Below are positions 14,602 to 23,542 of a stretch of 64,000 nt of DNA, one piece after another. The notes under the pieces are model-generated. The model saw nothing but the letters and a program-made list of their open reading frames with translations. It searched no databases and was not told the DNA's origin. Source of the stretch: SIAJ01 sp963773845 (lineage in GTDB: Bacteria; Planctomycetota; Planctomycetia; Gemmatales; Gemmataceae); assembly GCA_963773845.1 (NCBI GenBank), contig CAVZCU010000009.1, forward strand, positions 620,001 through 684,000. Direction: 5' to 3'. How positions within the stretch are numbered: the first letter of the stretch is position 1; each line of letters opens with the position of its first letter. Position numbers and translations under genes: made by a program.

Positions 14602-16305
14602 ATCGGAGTAAAGGGCCCGTCGATGTCCGGATTCGCGGGTGCGGTGTTTCCGAAAACCTTGGAGATCTGCACGGCGGAGGTCCCCGTCCCGCCGATAAAG
14701 AATCCTCCGCCCGACGCAACGGCCACGTTGCCTGTTACGGAAGTGCCCTGAACACTGCCCGACGAGTCGAAAACGCGAATGCCGCCGCCTGTGTCCGAAG
14801 CGTAATTGTTAGTGACTGAACCGCCAGTGATATGAAAGTCGGAAGTCCCCGAGATCCGGATCCCGCCGCCGATCCGGGCGAAATTGTCGGCTATTATAGC
14901 GTTTTTGAACAGAGCCCCATTGGTGGCGGCACTACTGATGATATGTATGCCCCCTCCGAGGTCGGCCTTGTTTCCGAGGACTTTTGTCCCCGTAACCGAC
15001 AGCGTTCCTCCGCCGTTCGCTGAAATCCCGCCACCATGATGAGCCGAACTGTTGCCGGCAAAAGTGCCTCCTTTGATCGTGGTATCAACTTTACTCACCC
15101 CCGTGCCGAAGGTCGCCAAGCCCCCTCCGTCGTTTGCAGCACGGTTCGACGTGAACTTGCTCCCGGAGATCGTTAGACTTACGCCATTTCCAGCGAGAAC
15201 GCCCCCTCCAAAGTACGCGCTACTGTTGCTTGAGAAGGTTGAGCTACTGATTGTCGCCGGAATCAAAGAAGCAGTGCCACCACCATCGATTGAGATACCG
15301 CCGCCACCCTGGCCAGGGGCATTCGTGGCCGTCGTTCGATTCCCACTCACGGTACACTTGGAGATTGTCAGCGACGCGAAGCCCTTCACCTGCATGCCGC
15401 CGCCAAGATATACGGCCGAGTTGTTGCTGATCGTGCAATTGGAGACCGAGAAATTTCCGCTGTTCAGGTAGAGACCGCCACCCCCGATAGTACCGTCTGT
15501 GCCCTTCGACGTATTGTTGGCGATAGTGCAGCCGCTTATGATTGCCTTCACCTTGGGCGATGTTGCGTAGTCCCTCACAAACAGGCCGCCTCCACCGGCA
15601 CCGGCGGAGTTGCCCGTTATCAGGCATCCCGTGACCGAAAGCTTGGTGCCCGCGTTATTGAGAGACAGGTAGGCGCCGCCGCAGCCTGAAGAAGCTGCCG
15701 TATTGCCGCTGATCGTGGAGTTGACGATCGAAGCGGATTTGAGCGAGGAAAGAGCGGCGCCTCCGATGACGCTCGTGGCAGAATTGTTTGTGATCAAGCA
15801 GTTGCTAATGCTGGCAGATTGCGGCGCCGTTGGAACCGGAAACCCAGACTCCGCCCGCTATATCAGCCTGATTACCGGAAATCACCACGTTCTTGAGTGT
15901 AAGCGATTCGTTCGAGAAAACTCCACCGCCACTGTTCGTGGCCTTCCCATTCACGATTGACAATCCGCTGATCGTCGCCGGGTGGTCGGTTGTAGTGACG
16001 TCATCGAAAGAGAAGACACCACTGGCGGCATTGCCGTTGACGATCAGCTTGCCCGCGCCCGGCCCTGTGATCGTGACGTCACCCTTGCTTTTCAGCACGC
16101 CGCTCGTCAACGTGATGATGTTCTCCGTGCCGGCGGCCGCCGGCGTCAGGTGAAACTTGATCGTGTCCTTCCCTGGCAAGGCGTCAGCCGTCAAGAGTGC
16201 AGCGCGAAGGCTGCCAGCGCCGGAATCCGCCGTGGTGGTAACCGTGACGGTGGATGGAGTGACGCGCGGTTCCAATGACCGCAAGGTCAGAGTGATCGTC
16301 TTCAT
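14598..16305 (-). CDS. beta-helix surface protein copy 1 (one frame break)
   Basis: About 569 residues once one missing base near 15823 is restored. It starts at 16305 (MKTITLTLRSLEPRVTPSTVTV), with the LEPRVTPS motif common at the start of exported Gemmataceae surface proteins. A first domain (AGSLRAAL...DTIKFHL) is the choice-of-anchor type found before parallel beta-helices. It is followed by about 15 repeats such as TISxSTISGNTA, GGGGLFVRD and SNCTISNNSA, the polymorphic outer membrane protein pattern. The break joins GVWVSGSNGAAI to ASISNCLITNN. It is a tandem paralogue of 16683-18383. It lacks a transmembrane anchor, so it is probably exported to the envelope. Confidence 0.82.
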
Positions 16306-16554
16306 GAGAATTGCGAGCTTTCTGTTGCCGGTCAAAAAATGATGGACACCGGCCTACGAGAACCAACGTCGTCCTGCTCGTCAGAATCGCTTCCGGATAG
16401 TCGAAGCTCCGATATCCGAAATCGTCGTAAACCGCCAATGTTTTGCTATCTTCCGCTACTGGTGGCTTCTGTCAATGGCTTGTCCTGTCTTTATGCACCT
16501 TCGACTGCGATCGCTACCCGACGAGTCTCTCCGCCCGGTTTCTTCACCGAGACA

Positions 16555-16686
16555 GAGTTGCCCGGCATCGTGCATCCGGATTTGATCAACGAGCCGGGCG
16601 AAACGCTCGACTCGTCGTTCGTGTTGCCGGATGCGGCACTGCGGGACGTGCCAGGTGTCTTGCGATCCGATGCAGAGCGCGGCTAA
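16555..16686 (+). pseudogene. 3' fragment of a TIGR03032 gene
   Basis: About 130 bases encode LPGIVHPDLINEPGETLDSSFVLPDAALRDVP, nearly the same as the last residues of the gene at 13468 (LPGIVHPDLINDPGDTLDSSFVLPDAALRDVP). The stop codon overlaps the convergent surface gene end exactly as in the first copy. Nothing upstream matches the rest of the TIGR03032 gene. It is the remnant of a duplicated gene. Confidence 0.85.
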
Positions 16687-18383
16687 ACGAAGGTAAACGC
16701 GCCGTCGAAGTCGGGATTTAGCTGGGCGGTGTTCCCTTGCACTTTCGCGGCCTGCACGACAACCGTTCCTCCGAATTGAGAAATACCGCCGCCCACGCCG
16801 CTGGCCGCGTTTCCTGAGATCGACACCCCCTTGATGCTTCCGGAAGAGTGGGCGGCTCGAATCCCTGCACCAAGGACGCCTGAGTTGTTCGTAATCGATC
16901 CTCCGGAAATGTGGAAGTCCGCGCACGACTCAAGGTCCAAGCCGGCACCGTACGAAGCGGTATTGTTGGTTATTATTGAGTTCTGCATGACAAACCCGTT
17001 CGTTGCGCCACCGTTGCTTACTTCAATGCCGCCACCCTTGAAGCTGCTGTTGCCTACAAACTTTGATGCCGAGATCGAAGTGAGCCCGTCGCCGTTCGAC
17101 GTCATGCCGCCGCCGCTGAAGCCGGCGAAGTTGCTGGAGAACGTGCTGCCACTGATGGATAGGTCAACCCGGTTCGCGGCGGTACCATCCGTGCGCAGGC
17201 CGCCACCGTCGCTGGCGGCGCTGTTCGAACTGAACTTGGAGCCGGTGATGGTCAGCTTGACGCCATTCGTGGCGAGAAGACCGCCGCCGTATTGAGCGCT
17301 GCTATTGTCAGCAATCGAGCATCCCGAAATGGCCGCCGGCTTGAGAGTGCCTGAGCCCGTGTCTTCAATGTCGATTCCTCCGCCACCCTGGTTCGCAGCA
17401 TTCGTGGTGGCCGTCGTCCGATTGCCGTTGATGCTGCTCTTGGAGATGGACAGCGACGCGAAGCCGGTCACCTGGATGCCGCCCCCGACGTAGACAGCCG
17501 AGTTATTGCAGATCGTGGAGTTGGAGATGAGAAAATCGCCCGTACTTAAAGAGAGGCCGCCGCCGCCAGAAGTGCCGTCGGTGCTCGTCGACGTATTGTT
17601 CGCGATGGTGCAGCCGCTGATGGTTGCTTTCACCTTGGCGGATGCCGTGGCGTCCGACACAATCAGGCCGCCGCCAAAACTGGCGGAGTTGCCCGTGATT
17701 GTGCTACCGGTCACCGAAAGCTTGGTGCCCGTGGCACCAATCGACAGATGGCCGCCGCCCCCGCCGTTGGTTGCTGTATTGCCGCTGATCGTGGACTTGA
17801 CGATGGAAAGAGAACCGACGTCGAAAATGCTGAGGCCGCCGAAACTATTAGCCGAGTTATTTGCGATTAAGCAGCCACTGATGCTGACAGAGCGGGCGCC
17901 CTGGAGACCAGAAACCCAGATTCCCCCACCCTCTACAGAAGCTTGATTTCCTGAAACAACGACGTTCTTGAGATTCAGCGATTCCGCAGAGACGACGCCG
18001 CCGCCGAATACTGCAGACTTCCCGTTCACGATTGACAATCCGCTGATCGTGACGAGGCTATCGGTTGCGAGGCTGTCGTCATCGAAGGCGAACACGCTAC
18101 TGGCGGCATTGCCGTTCACAATCAGCTTGCCCGCGCCGGGCCCAGCGATCGCGACATTTCCGTTGCTGGTCAACGCACCGGTCGTGAGTGTGATCATGTT
18201 CTCGCTATTGACCGGCGGCGCCGGAAGGTGGAAATTGATCGTGTCCTTCCCCGGCAACGCATCGGCAGTCGCGAGAGCCGCGCGAAGACTTCCCGCACCC
18301 GCATCGGCGAGTGAAGTGACCGTGATGGTGGATGGCGTGACGCGCGGTTCCAAAGAGCGCAAAGTCAGATTGATCGTCTTCAT
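16683..18383 (-). CDS. beta-helix surface protein copy 2
   Basis: 566 residues, intact. It starts MKTINLTLRSLEPRVTPSTITVTS, then the AGSLRAALATADALPGKDTINFHL domain and a long right-handed beta-helix of polymorphic-membrane-protein-type repeats, rich in Asn, Gly, Ser and Thr (GGGIWVSG, SNSTICNNSA, SGNTA). It is aligned in every segment with copy 1, and the intergenic stretches upstream of both (16306-16440 and 18384-18520) are also similar. It is probably secreted or attached to the cell surface; any ligand is unknown. Confidence 0.88.
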   Translation of the reverse strand: MKTINLTLRSLEPRVTPSTITVTSLADAGAGSLRAALATADALPGKDTINFHLPAPPVNSENMITLTTGALTSNGNVAIAGPGAGKLIVNGNAASSVFAFDDDSLATDSLVTISGLSIVNGKSAVFGGGVVSAESLNLKNVVVSGNQASVEGGGIWVSGLQGARSVSISGCLIANNSANSFGGLSIFDVGSLSIVKSTISGNTATNGGGGGHLSIGATGTKLSVTGSTITGNSASFGGGLIVSDATASAKVKATISGCTIANNTSTSTDGTSGGGGLSLSTGDFLISNSTICNNSAVYVGGGIQVTGFASLSISKSSINGNRTTATTNAANQGGGGIDIEDTGSGTLKPAAISGCSIADNSSAQYGGGLLATNGVKLTITGSKFSSNSAASDGGGLRTDGTAANRVDLSISGSTFSSNFAGFSGGGMTSNGDGLTSISASKFVGNSSFKGGGIEVSNGGATNGFVMQNSIITNNTASYGAGLDLESCADFHISGGSITNNSGVLGAGIRAAHSSGSIKGVSISGNAASGVGGGISQFGGTVVVQAAKVQGNTAQLNPDFDGAFTFV

Positions 18384-18669
18384 GGGAATTGCGAGCTTTC
18401 TGTTGCCGGCCGAAAGGTGATTAACACCGGCGTACGAGAACTGACGTCTTCCTGCTGTCAGGGTCGCTTCCGAATGGTGACATGCTTACCATTCGAAATC
18501 GTCGTAAACCGCCAATCTATCCTATCTTCCTCCAGGGGGAGCGGCTGTCAATGTCTCGTTCCGCCGATGGGCAATTTTCGAAGGCGTTTGAGGCCCTCAT
18601 GGCGCGTCCGTCCGATAAAGCAAGTAGCGTGGTTTTGGCACACTTTTTCATCGGCTTGTGACGAATCTC

Positions 18670-18675
18670 TATAAT
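18670..18675 (+). promoter_or_regulatory. candidate -10 box of ilvB
   Basis: TATAAT, 68 bases before the chosen ilvB start, with only a weak -35 (TTTCAT) at a suitable distance. AAGG about 9 bases before the ATG at 18743 would serve as ribosome site. Confidence 0.35.
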
Positions 18676-18742
18676 GCCGGTTTATCGAGCCTGCCGTCCA
18701 TTTCGGCGGGTCAGCAACTGTACGTCCACAAAGGCTTTGAAA

Positions 18743-20521
18743 ATGGCCTCCTCCCCCAAACTCCCCATGAACGGGGCCGATATCCTGGTGCAGTCACTGA
18801 TCCAACACGGCGTTGATATCGTCTTCGCCTATCCCGGCGGCGCCAGCATGCCGTTGCATCAGGCGCTCACCAAGGTGCCCGACAAGATTCGCACGATACT
18901 CCCCCGGCACGAGCAGGGCGGCGGATTCATGGCCCAGGGGTATGCGCGCACCACCGGCAAAGTCGGCGTTTGCATGGCAACCAGTGGGCCCGGCGCCACT
19001 AACTTCGTCACCGTGCTTGCCGACGCCAAGTTGGACTCGGTACCAATGGTCGCCATCACGGGCCAGGTCGGCACCAAATTCATCGGCTCCGACGCGTTCC
19101 AGGAAACGCCGATCGTGGAAATCTGCCGGCCGATTACGAAACACCATTACCTGATTCAGCGAACCGGCGACATCACCCGGGTCATGAAGGAAGCGTTCCA
19201 CATCGCCAGTACCGGCCGGCCGGGACCGGTGATCGTCGATGTTCCCAAGGACGTCCAGCAAATCGAAGTCGTGCCCGACTGGAACCCCGCCATGAATTTG
19301 CCCGGCTATCGCCCCTATCGGGCGGCCGAGCCGAAAGACTTACATCGCGTTATCGATGAAATCCGCCGAGCGCGGAAGCCGATCATTTATGGCGGCGGCG
19401 GCATCATTCACAGCGGTTCCGCGGCGGCACTGAGGGAATTCTCGGAAACGACCGGCATTCCCATCGCGCTCACGTTGCACGGACTCGGCGGCTTTCCGCA
19501 CGACCACTACCTGTGCCTGCACATGCTTGGCATGCATGGCACCGTGTTCGCGAATTACGCGGTCAATCAAGCGGACTTGCTGCTCGCGTTTGGCGTCCGG
19601 TTCGACGACCGGGTGACCGGCAAATTGGAAGAGTTCGCCAAGCACGGGCGAATTGTCCATATCGACATCGACCCCAGCGAACTCAATAAGAACAAGTACG
19701 CTCATGTGCCGCTGCATGGCGACCTGCGTCGGCGCTCGAGGGACTCAACAAGCTGCTGAAAGAAGAAAAGAATGCCGACCTCATCGGCGGTGGACGCTAT
19801 CCCGACTGGATGCGGCAAATCGATAAATGGCGGGCCGAAGAGCCGTTGCACTTTGCCGATCGGTCGGACGCGATCCTGCCGCAATATGCGATCCAGCGAT
19901 TGGCTCAACTGGTCAAGAAGAAAAAACTCAGCGACAACACGATCGTGACGACCGGCGTCGGCCAACATCAAATGTGGGCGGCGCAGTATCTTCCCGTTTA
20001 ATGTGCCGCGACACTGGGTCACTTCGGGCGGCCTTGGCACGATGGGTTTCGGCCTGCCGGCGGCCATGGGGGCGCAGGTCGCCAATCCCAAGTCGCTGGT
20101 CGTTGACATCGATGGCGACGGCTCGTTCCTGATGAATATCCAGGAATTGGCCTGTGCCCATGTCGAGAAGATTCCGGTCAAGGTTCTACTGCTCAACAAT
20201 CAGCATCTCGGCATGGTCGTGCAATGGGAGGACCGGTTCCATGGCGGCAATCGCGGGCACACGTACCTCGGCGCCGGCAAGGATGCGGACCCCTATCCGG
20301 ATTTCGACACCATCGCCCGCGGGTTCGGCGTGCAATCGCGCTCAGTTATTGCAAAAGCCGATCTGGATGGAGCCCTCGAAGAAATGATCGCCAGCGAGGG
20401 ACCCTACGTTTTGAACGTGCACGTCCCATATCAGGAACACGTGCTGCCGATGATCCCGTCGGGGAAGTCCGTCAACGAAATCATCAAAGAGCCGATGCAG
20501 CTGACGCCTGCAAAGAATTGA
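18743..20521 (+). CDS. ilvB: acetolactate synthase large subunit (two compensating frame breaks)
   Basis: 592 residues. It makes acetolactate or acetohydroxybutyrate, the first common step of branched-chain amino acid synthesis, with TPP and FAD. Start ATG at 18743. Visible: DIVFAYPGGASMPLH, the catalytic Glu in RHEQGGGFMAQGYART, MATSGPGATNFVT, GRPGPVIVDVPKDVQ, and the TPP motif GDGSFLMNIQELACAH...LLLNN (about 450-480). A base is missing near 19727 (after LHGDL) and an extra one lies near 19995 (AAQY|FPFNVPRHW); the reading frame then returns. The middle part ALEGLNKLLKEEKN...VGQHQMWAAQY is normal ilvB sequence. Both sides are conserved, so sequence errors are likely. The small subunit gene is not in the window. 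Confidence 0.92.
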
Positions 20522-20547
20522 AACGCTTGAACGGGGGTAAGCTCAAT

Positions 20548-20584
20548 GTGAAGAGAGCCGCGCATGCCGCGCGGCTCTCTTCAC
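20548..20584. terminator. 16-bp inverted repeat after ilvB
   Basis: GTGAAGAGAGCCGCGC (20548-20563) pairs with 20569-20584 around ATGCC. It lies between the ilvB stop at 20521 and the stop of the convergent gene at 20597. No strong T run follows. Confidence 0.65.
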
Positions 20585-20596
20585 GTATTAGGCATT

Positions 20597-22192
20597 TTAG
20601 GGCAGACCAAAAATCCCCAGAGTGCCGATGATCTGAGAATTCAGCGAAGTAAAGACATCGGTTCCGATCCCGGCAATCAGGAAGTTGCCGGGCGCATTGA
20701 ACACGACCGCAGTGTCCGCGTTTCCGCCTGCCAAAATCGACAGTCCGAGATTCAACGTGTCATCACCCGCGCCAGCGTTGATGATTGTCTGGCTGTGGAA
20801 GGCCACATTCCCGGTCGCGCCGATGTTGTTTGCCAGCGCCAGCACATCGGCGCCGGCGCCAAGATCGATCAATGCCCGTCCACTAAAGACCGTGCCGTTG
20901 CGAACGGTAAAGGTATCGGTGCCCGCTCCGAGGGCGACAATGGTCCGGCCATTCACTTTGACCTGATCGAGGGTAACCGTGTCATCGCCGCTGCCGCCGA
21001 TGACCACGAGGTTGCCGTGCACATTCAAGTCGGTCCCGGCACCCAGCAGAGACACTGTGTTATCCCCGCCATGCAGGATTAAGCCCAGGTTGCCGCCCAG
21101 GCTCAGGTTGCCATTGGCAGTGATGGAATCCGCATTGATTCCGCCATTAACCCCGAGGCCGCCGCCAATGCTGGCAGCGCCGCTTGTGCCAAGGTTCAGG
21201 TTCACGTGGTCGCGGGCGCCGATGCGGAGATTCCTGCTCACGGTCAAGCTGGCAGCGGTGGCGTTCACGGTTGCTTGGGCGCGGGCGTTCACGTCGGCAT
21301 TCCCGTTGATCGCCAGCGTGCCCGAATTGGATTCGACATCGACATTGAAGCCGCTGACTCGGAAGTTGCCATTTACCGTGGCGGAATCGCTTACATTCAC
21401 GTTCGTGCTGGCATTTGCACCGCCGTTGACGCTTAGGCCGCCCAACGAACCGCCGGCGATATTGACATCGACACCGGACCGGCCATTGATGCTCAGCCGC
21501 CCGGCGATACTGTCGGTCCCGTTTACATTCACGGTCAACTGATCGATTCCACTGGATATCGACGCGCCACCCTTCGTGATCAGCACCCCATTCAGTGTGA
21601 CTTGGTCGACGCCCAAGCCGCTCGAAATACTGACGCCGGCATGACCATTGATGGCGAGGCTTTCCAGGTCGACCGCCGTGCCGCCAGCCCCCAGGGAAAT
21701 GTTTGCGTTCCCCTCGATGGCGCTGTTCAGGCCGCCACTCACATGGATGGTGTCCAGACCGGCTGCTGCCCGGACGCGGAGGTTGCCGCCAATGTGGAAT
21801 TGATCACTGGTCGAAAGGTCGAGCGTATTGTCGCCGGCCCCCAGGTCGACTGATGCGCTGCCCGAAAGCAAAAACGCGGCGCTCGAGTCGATCGCCAAAT
21901 GATCATTGCCGCCTTTCAGATTCGCATTCAGAGCTGCGACATTGCCATCCAATGTGGCCGTTGCGCCGGTAGTTCCATTGGCGCTGATCATCGTGCCATT
22001 TAACCCCGTCACGATCGCGCCGCTGCCGCTCACCGCGATTTGCACATCGTTGTCATTGATATCGCCGGTCAGCGAAAGCATGCCACTGGCCGATAGCGCC
22101 GCCGTCACCGTTCCATTCGGATTGTCTCGTGCTTCCAGTCGTTCAATGGCTAGCGGGCTCGACCGACGCCAGAGATTATTGCGGACTGTCAT
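20597..22192 (-). CDS. exported Ca-binding-like beta-repeat surface protein
   Basis: 531 residues. It begins with a positively charged start followed by IERLEARDNPNGTVTAAL, a variant of the LExR motif seen in the two surface proteins nearby. The remainder is a regular series of strand repeats with Asn, Gly, Asp and Ala: INDNDVQIAVSGSG, LKGGNDHLAIDSSA, VDLGAGDNTLDLS, VVIGGSGDDTVTLDQV and INAGAGDDTLNLG. The GGSGDDT/GAGDDTL units resemble RTX-like calcium-binding turns. No catalytic domain and no membrane anchor are visible. It is probably an extracellular structural protein. Confidence 0.8.
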   Translation of the reverse strand: MTVRNNLWRRSSPLAIERLEARDNPNGTVTAALSASGMLSLTGDINDNDVQIAVSGSGAIVTGLNGTMISANGTTGATATLDGNVAALNANLKGGNDHLAIDSSAAFLLSGSASVDLGAGDNTLDLSTSDQFHIGGNLRVRAAAGLDTIHVSGGLNSAIEGNANISLGAGGTAVDLESLAINGHAGVSISSGLGVDQVTLNGVLITKGGASISSGIDQLTVNVNGTDSIAGRLSINGRSGVDVNIAGGSLGGLSVNGGANASTNVNVSDSATVNGNFRVSGFNVDVESNSGTLAINGNADVNARAQATVNATAASLTVSRNLRIGARDHVNLNLGTSGAASIGGGLGVNGGINADSITANGNLSLGGNLGLILHGGDNTVSLLGAGTDLNVHGNLVVIGGSGDDTVTLDQVKVNGRTIVALGAGTDTFTVRNGTVFSGRALIDLGAGADVLALANNIGATGNVAFHSQTIINAGAGDDTLNLGLSILAGGNADTAVVFNAPGNFLIAGIGTDVFTSLNSQIIGTLGIFGLP

Positions 22193-22798
22193 TCAAGTTC
22201 TCCAGGATTCAAGGAACCTCAAGCCTGGGGCGTTTTGGCGGCGGGACCAATCTGCAAACCGCGAACCATTAAAATGAATTGCGGCGGAGATCCGATTGGA
22301 CATAACTCGTTGTCTGGCACGCTATTTGTTCATTTCCGCTCGGACCGTCATTCCGTCTCGCGGCCACGCTTGATTTGCGCCCCAAGTGGAATTGTGTTCG
22401 ATGCAACGGCTCAAATGATGAGGAGTGGCCCAGCCACTCGGCTGAGCAGAGACGACGAGACAGGTGGTCGACGCCAAGCAGCTGTGTGGCTCCGATCTGC
22501 TATGTCACGTGCGCGATTCCGCCGCAATCAGGCGCTTTGGCGCGAAGCGGATCGCTTGCGCATGAATCAGCGTCATAATCGCCTTTCGCTCGGCGAAGGC
22601 GACGGCGAAACATGCGCAGTCCCGCGTCGCCTTCGCGAAGGCCTCAAGCTTCGGCTCGTTGTTGCCGAATCGCGCCCGGTGATTTCGTTCCGATTTCGAC
22701 TCGACAATGCCGATTCGGTTCTATAGAATCTTAGATGCAGTAGATAGAATCCCGCCTGGTATCCCACCTTGGTAATGTCGCCCCGTTTGGTTTGACCT
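22193..22798. other. 600-base gap without a supported gene
   Basis: Neither strand holds a reading frame that looks like protein. A 12-bp inverted repeat (22593-22604 and 22625-22636, GCGAAGGCGACG) and a palindrome TTCTATAGAA (22719-22728) within GATTCGGTTCTATAGAATC are visible. The latter lies about 70-80 bases before the GntR-family gene and may hold its promoter or operator. Confidence 0.5.
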
Positions 22799-23542
22799 TT
22801 GCCAACCACATTTGACTCCAACCGCGGCCACCGTCGGGCTGCCTTGGTGCAATCGCTGCTTTCCGACGTCTTCACCGGCCGTGTCCGGGCGGGAGAGCAT
22901 CTGGTCACGCAGGATCTGGCTGACCGTTTTGGCGTCAGCCACACGCCGATCCGCGAAGCGTTGATCCTCTTGTCCGGCATGGGCATTATCGATCTGATGC
23001 CCAATCGGGGGGCAGTTGTCCGGCGCATCTCGCGACACGAAGTCCGCGAGGTCTGCCAGGTGCGCCGGGTGCTCGAATGCGAGGCGACGCGGCTGGCGTG
23101 CGGCCGGATTGAATTGGCCGATCTCGATGCCCTGGCCAGCGAACTGCGGCGGATGATGGCCGTGCGCAATCCGGGCCCATCGTTCATTCCGAAAGCTCGC
23201 GACATCGACACCCGGCTGCACGATCTGATTGCCGAATCGTGTGGCAATGCGTTCCTTGCTCGCGAAATCGGTCGACTGAAGACGCTGTTCCGAGCGTTTC
23301 GCGACATCGCCTGGGAGCGTGACGAAGAAAAGAACGACTTTCGACGGCTCGCCCAGGAATCCGGCGAACATTTGGCAATTGTCGAGGCGCTACGAGCCGG
23401 AAGTGCGAAGGAAGCCAAGCTCGCAATGTCCCGCCACATTCATTCCGGCATCAGGTATTGGTCGCGGGCTTTGCCCGAACGCACCGCCGCTTTCAACGGT
23501 CAACCGTCGACCAACGGATCAACCAAACGGAGACGACGATGA
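22799..23542 (+). CDS. GntR-family (FCD) transcriptional regulator
   Basis: 247 residues from TTG at 22799; an upstream ATG is absent. The winged helix LVQSLLSDVFTGRVRAGEHLVTQDLADRFGVSHTPIREALILLSGMGIIDLMPNRGAVV (about 16-75) is the standard GntR DNA-binding domain. The C-terminal FCD domain (about 85-220) contains RRVLECEATRLACGR and the metal-ligand-like His residues in DIDTRLHDLIAES and SRHIHSGIRYW. FCD regulators respond to small acids or sugars. Its stop overlaps the start of the PSCyt1-DUF1549 gene (ATGA), so regulator and target are probably translated together, which is unusual for this large gene family. Confidence 0.86.
   Translation: MPTTFDSNRGHRRAALVQSLLSDVFTGRVRAGEHLVTQDLADRFGVSHTPIREALILLSGMGIIDLMPNRGAVVRRISRHEVREVCQVRRVLECEATRLACGRIELADLDALASELRRMMAVRNPGPSFIPKARDIDTRLHDLIAESCGNAFLAREIGRLKTLFRAFRDIAWERDEEKNDFRRLAQESGEHLAIVEALRAGSAKEAKLAMSRHIHSGIRYWSRALPERTAAFNGQPSTNGSTKRRRR

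Noticed and set aside
14598..18383. Possible CRISPR or satellite array because of many short repeats.
   Set aside because: The repeats are variable and in phase with codons of beta-helix proteins; no constant spacer-repeat pattern is present anywhere in the window.
22235..22726. A 163-codon plus-strand frame upstream of the GntR gene.
   Set aside because: Arg-rich sequence typical of noncoding GC-rich DNA; no conserved pattern.
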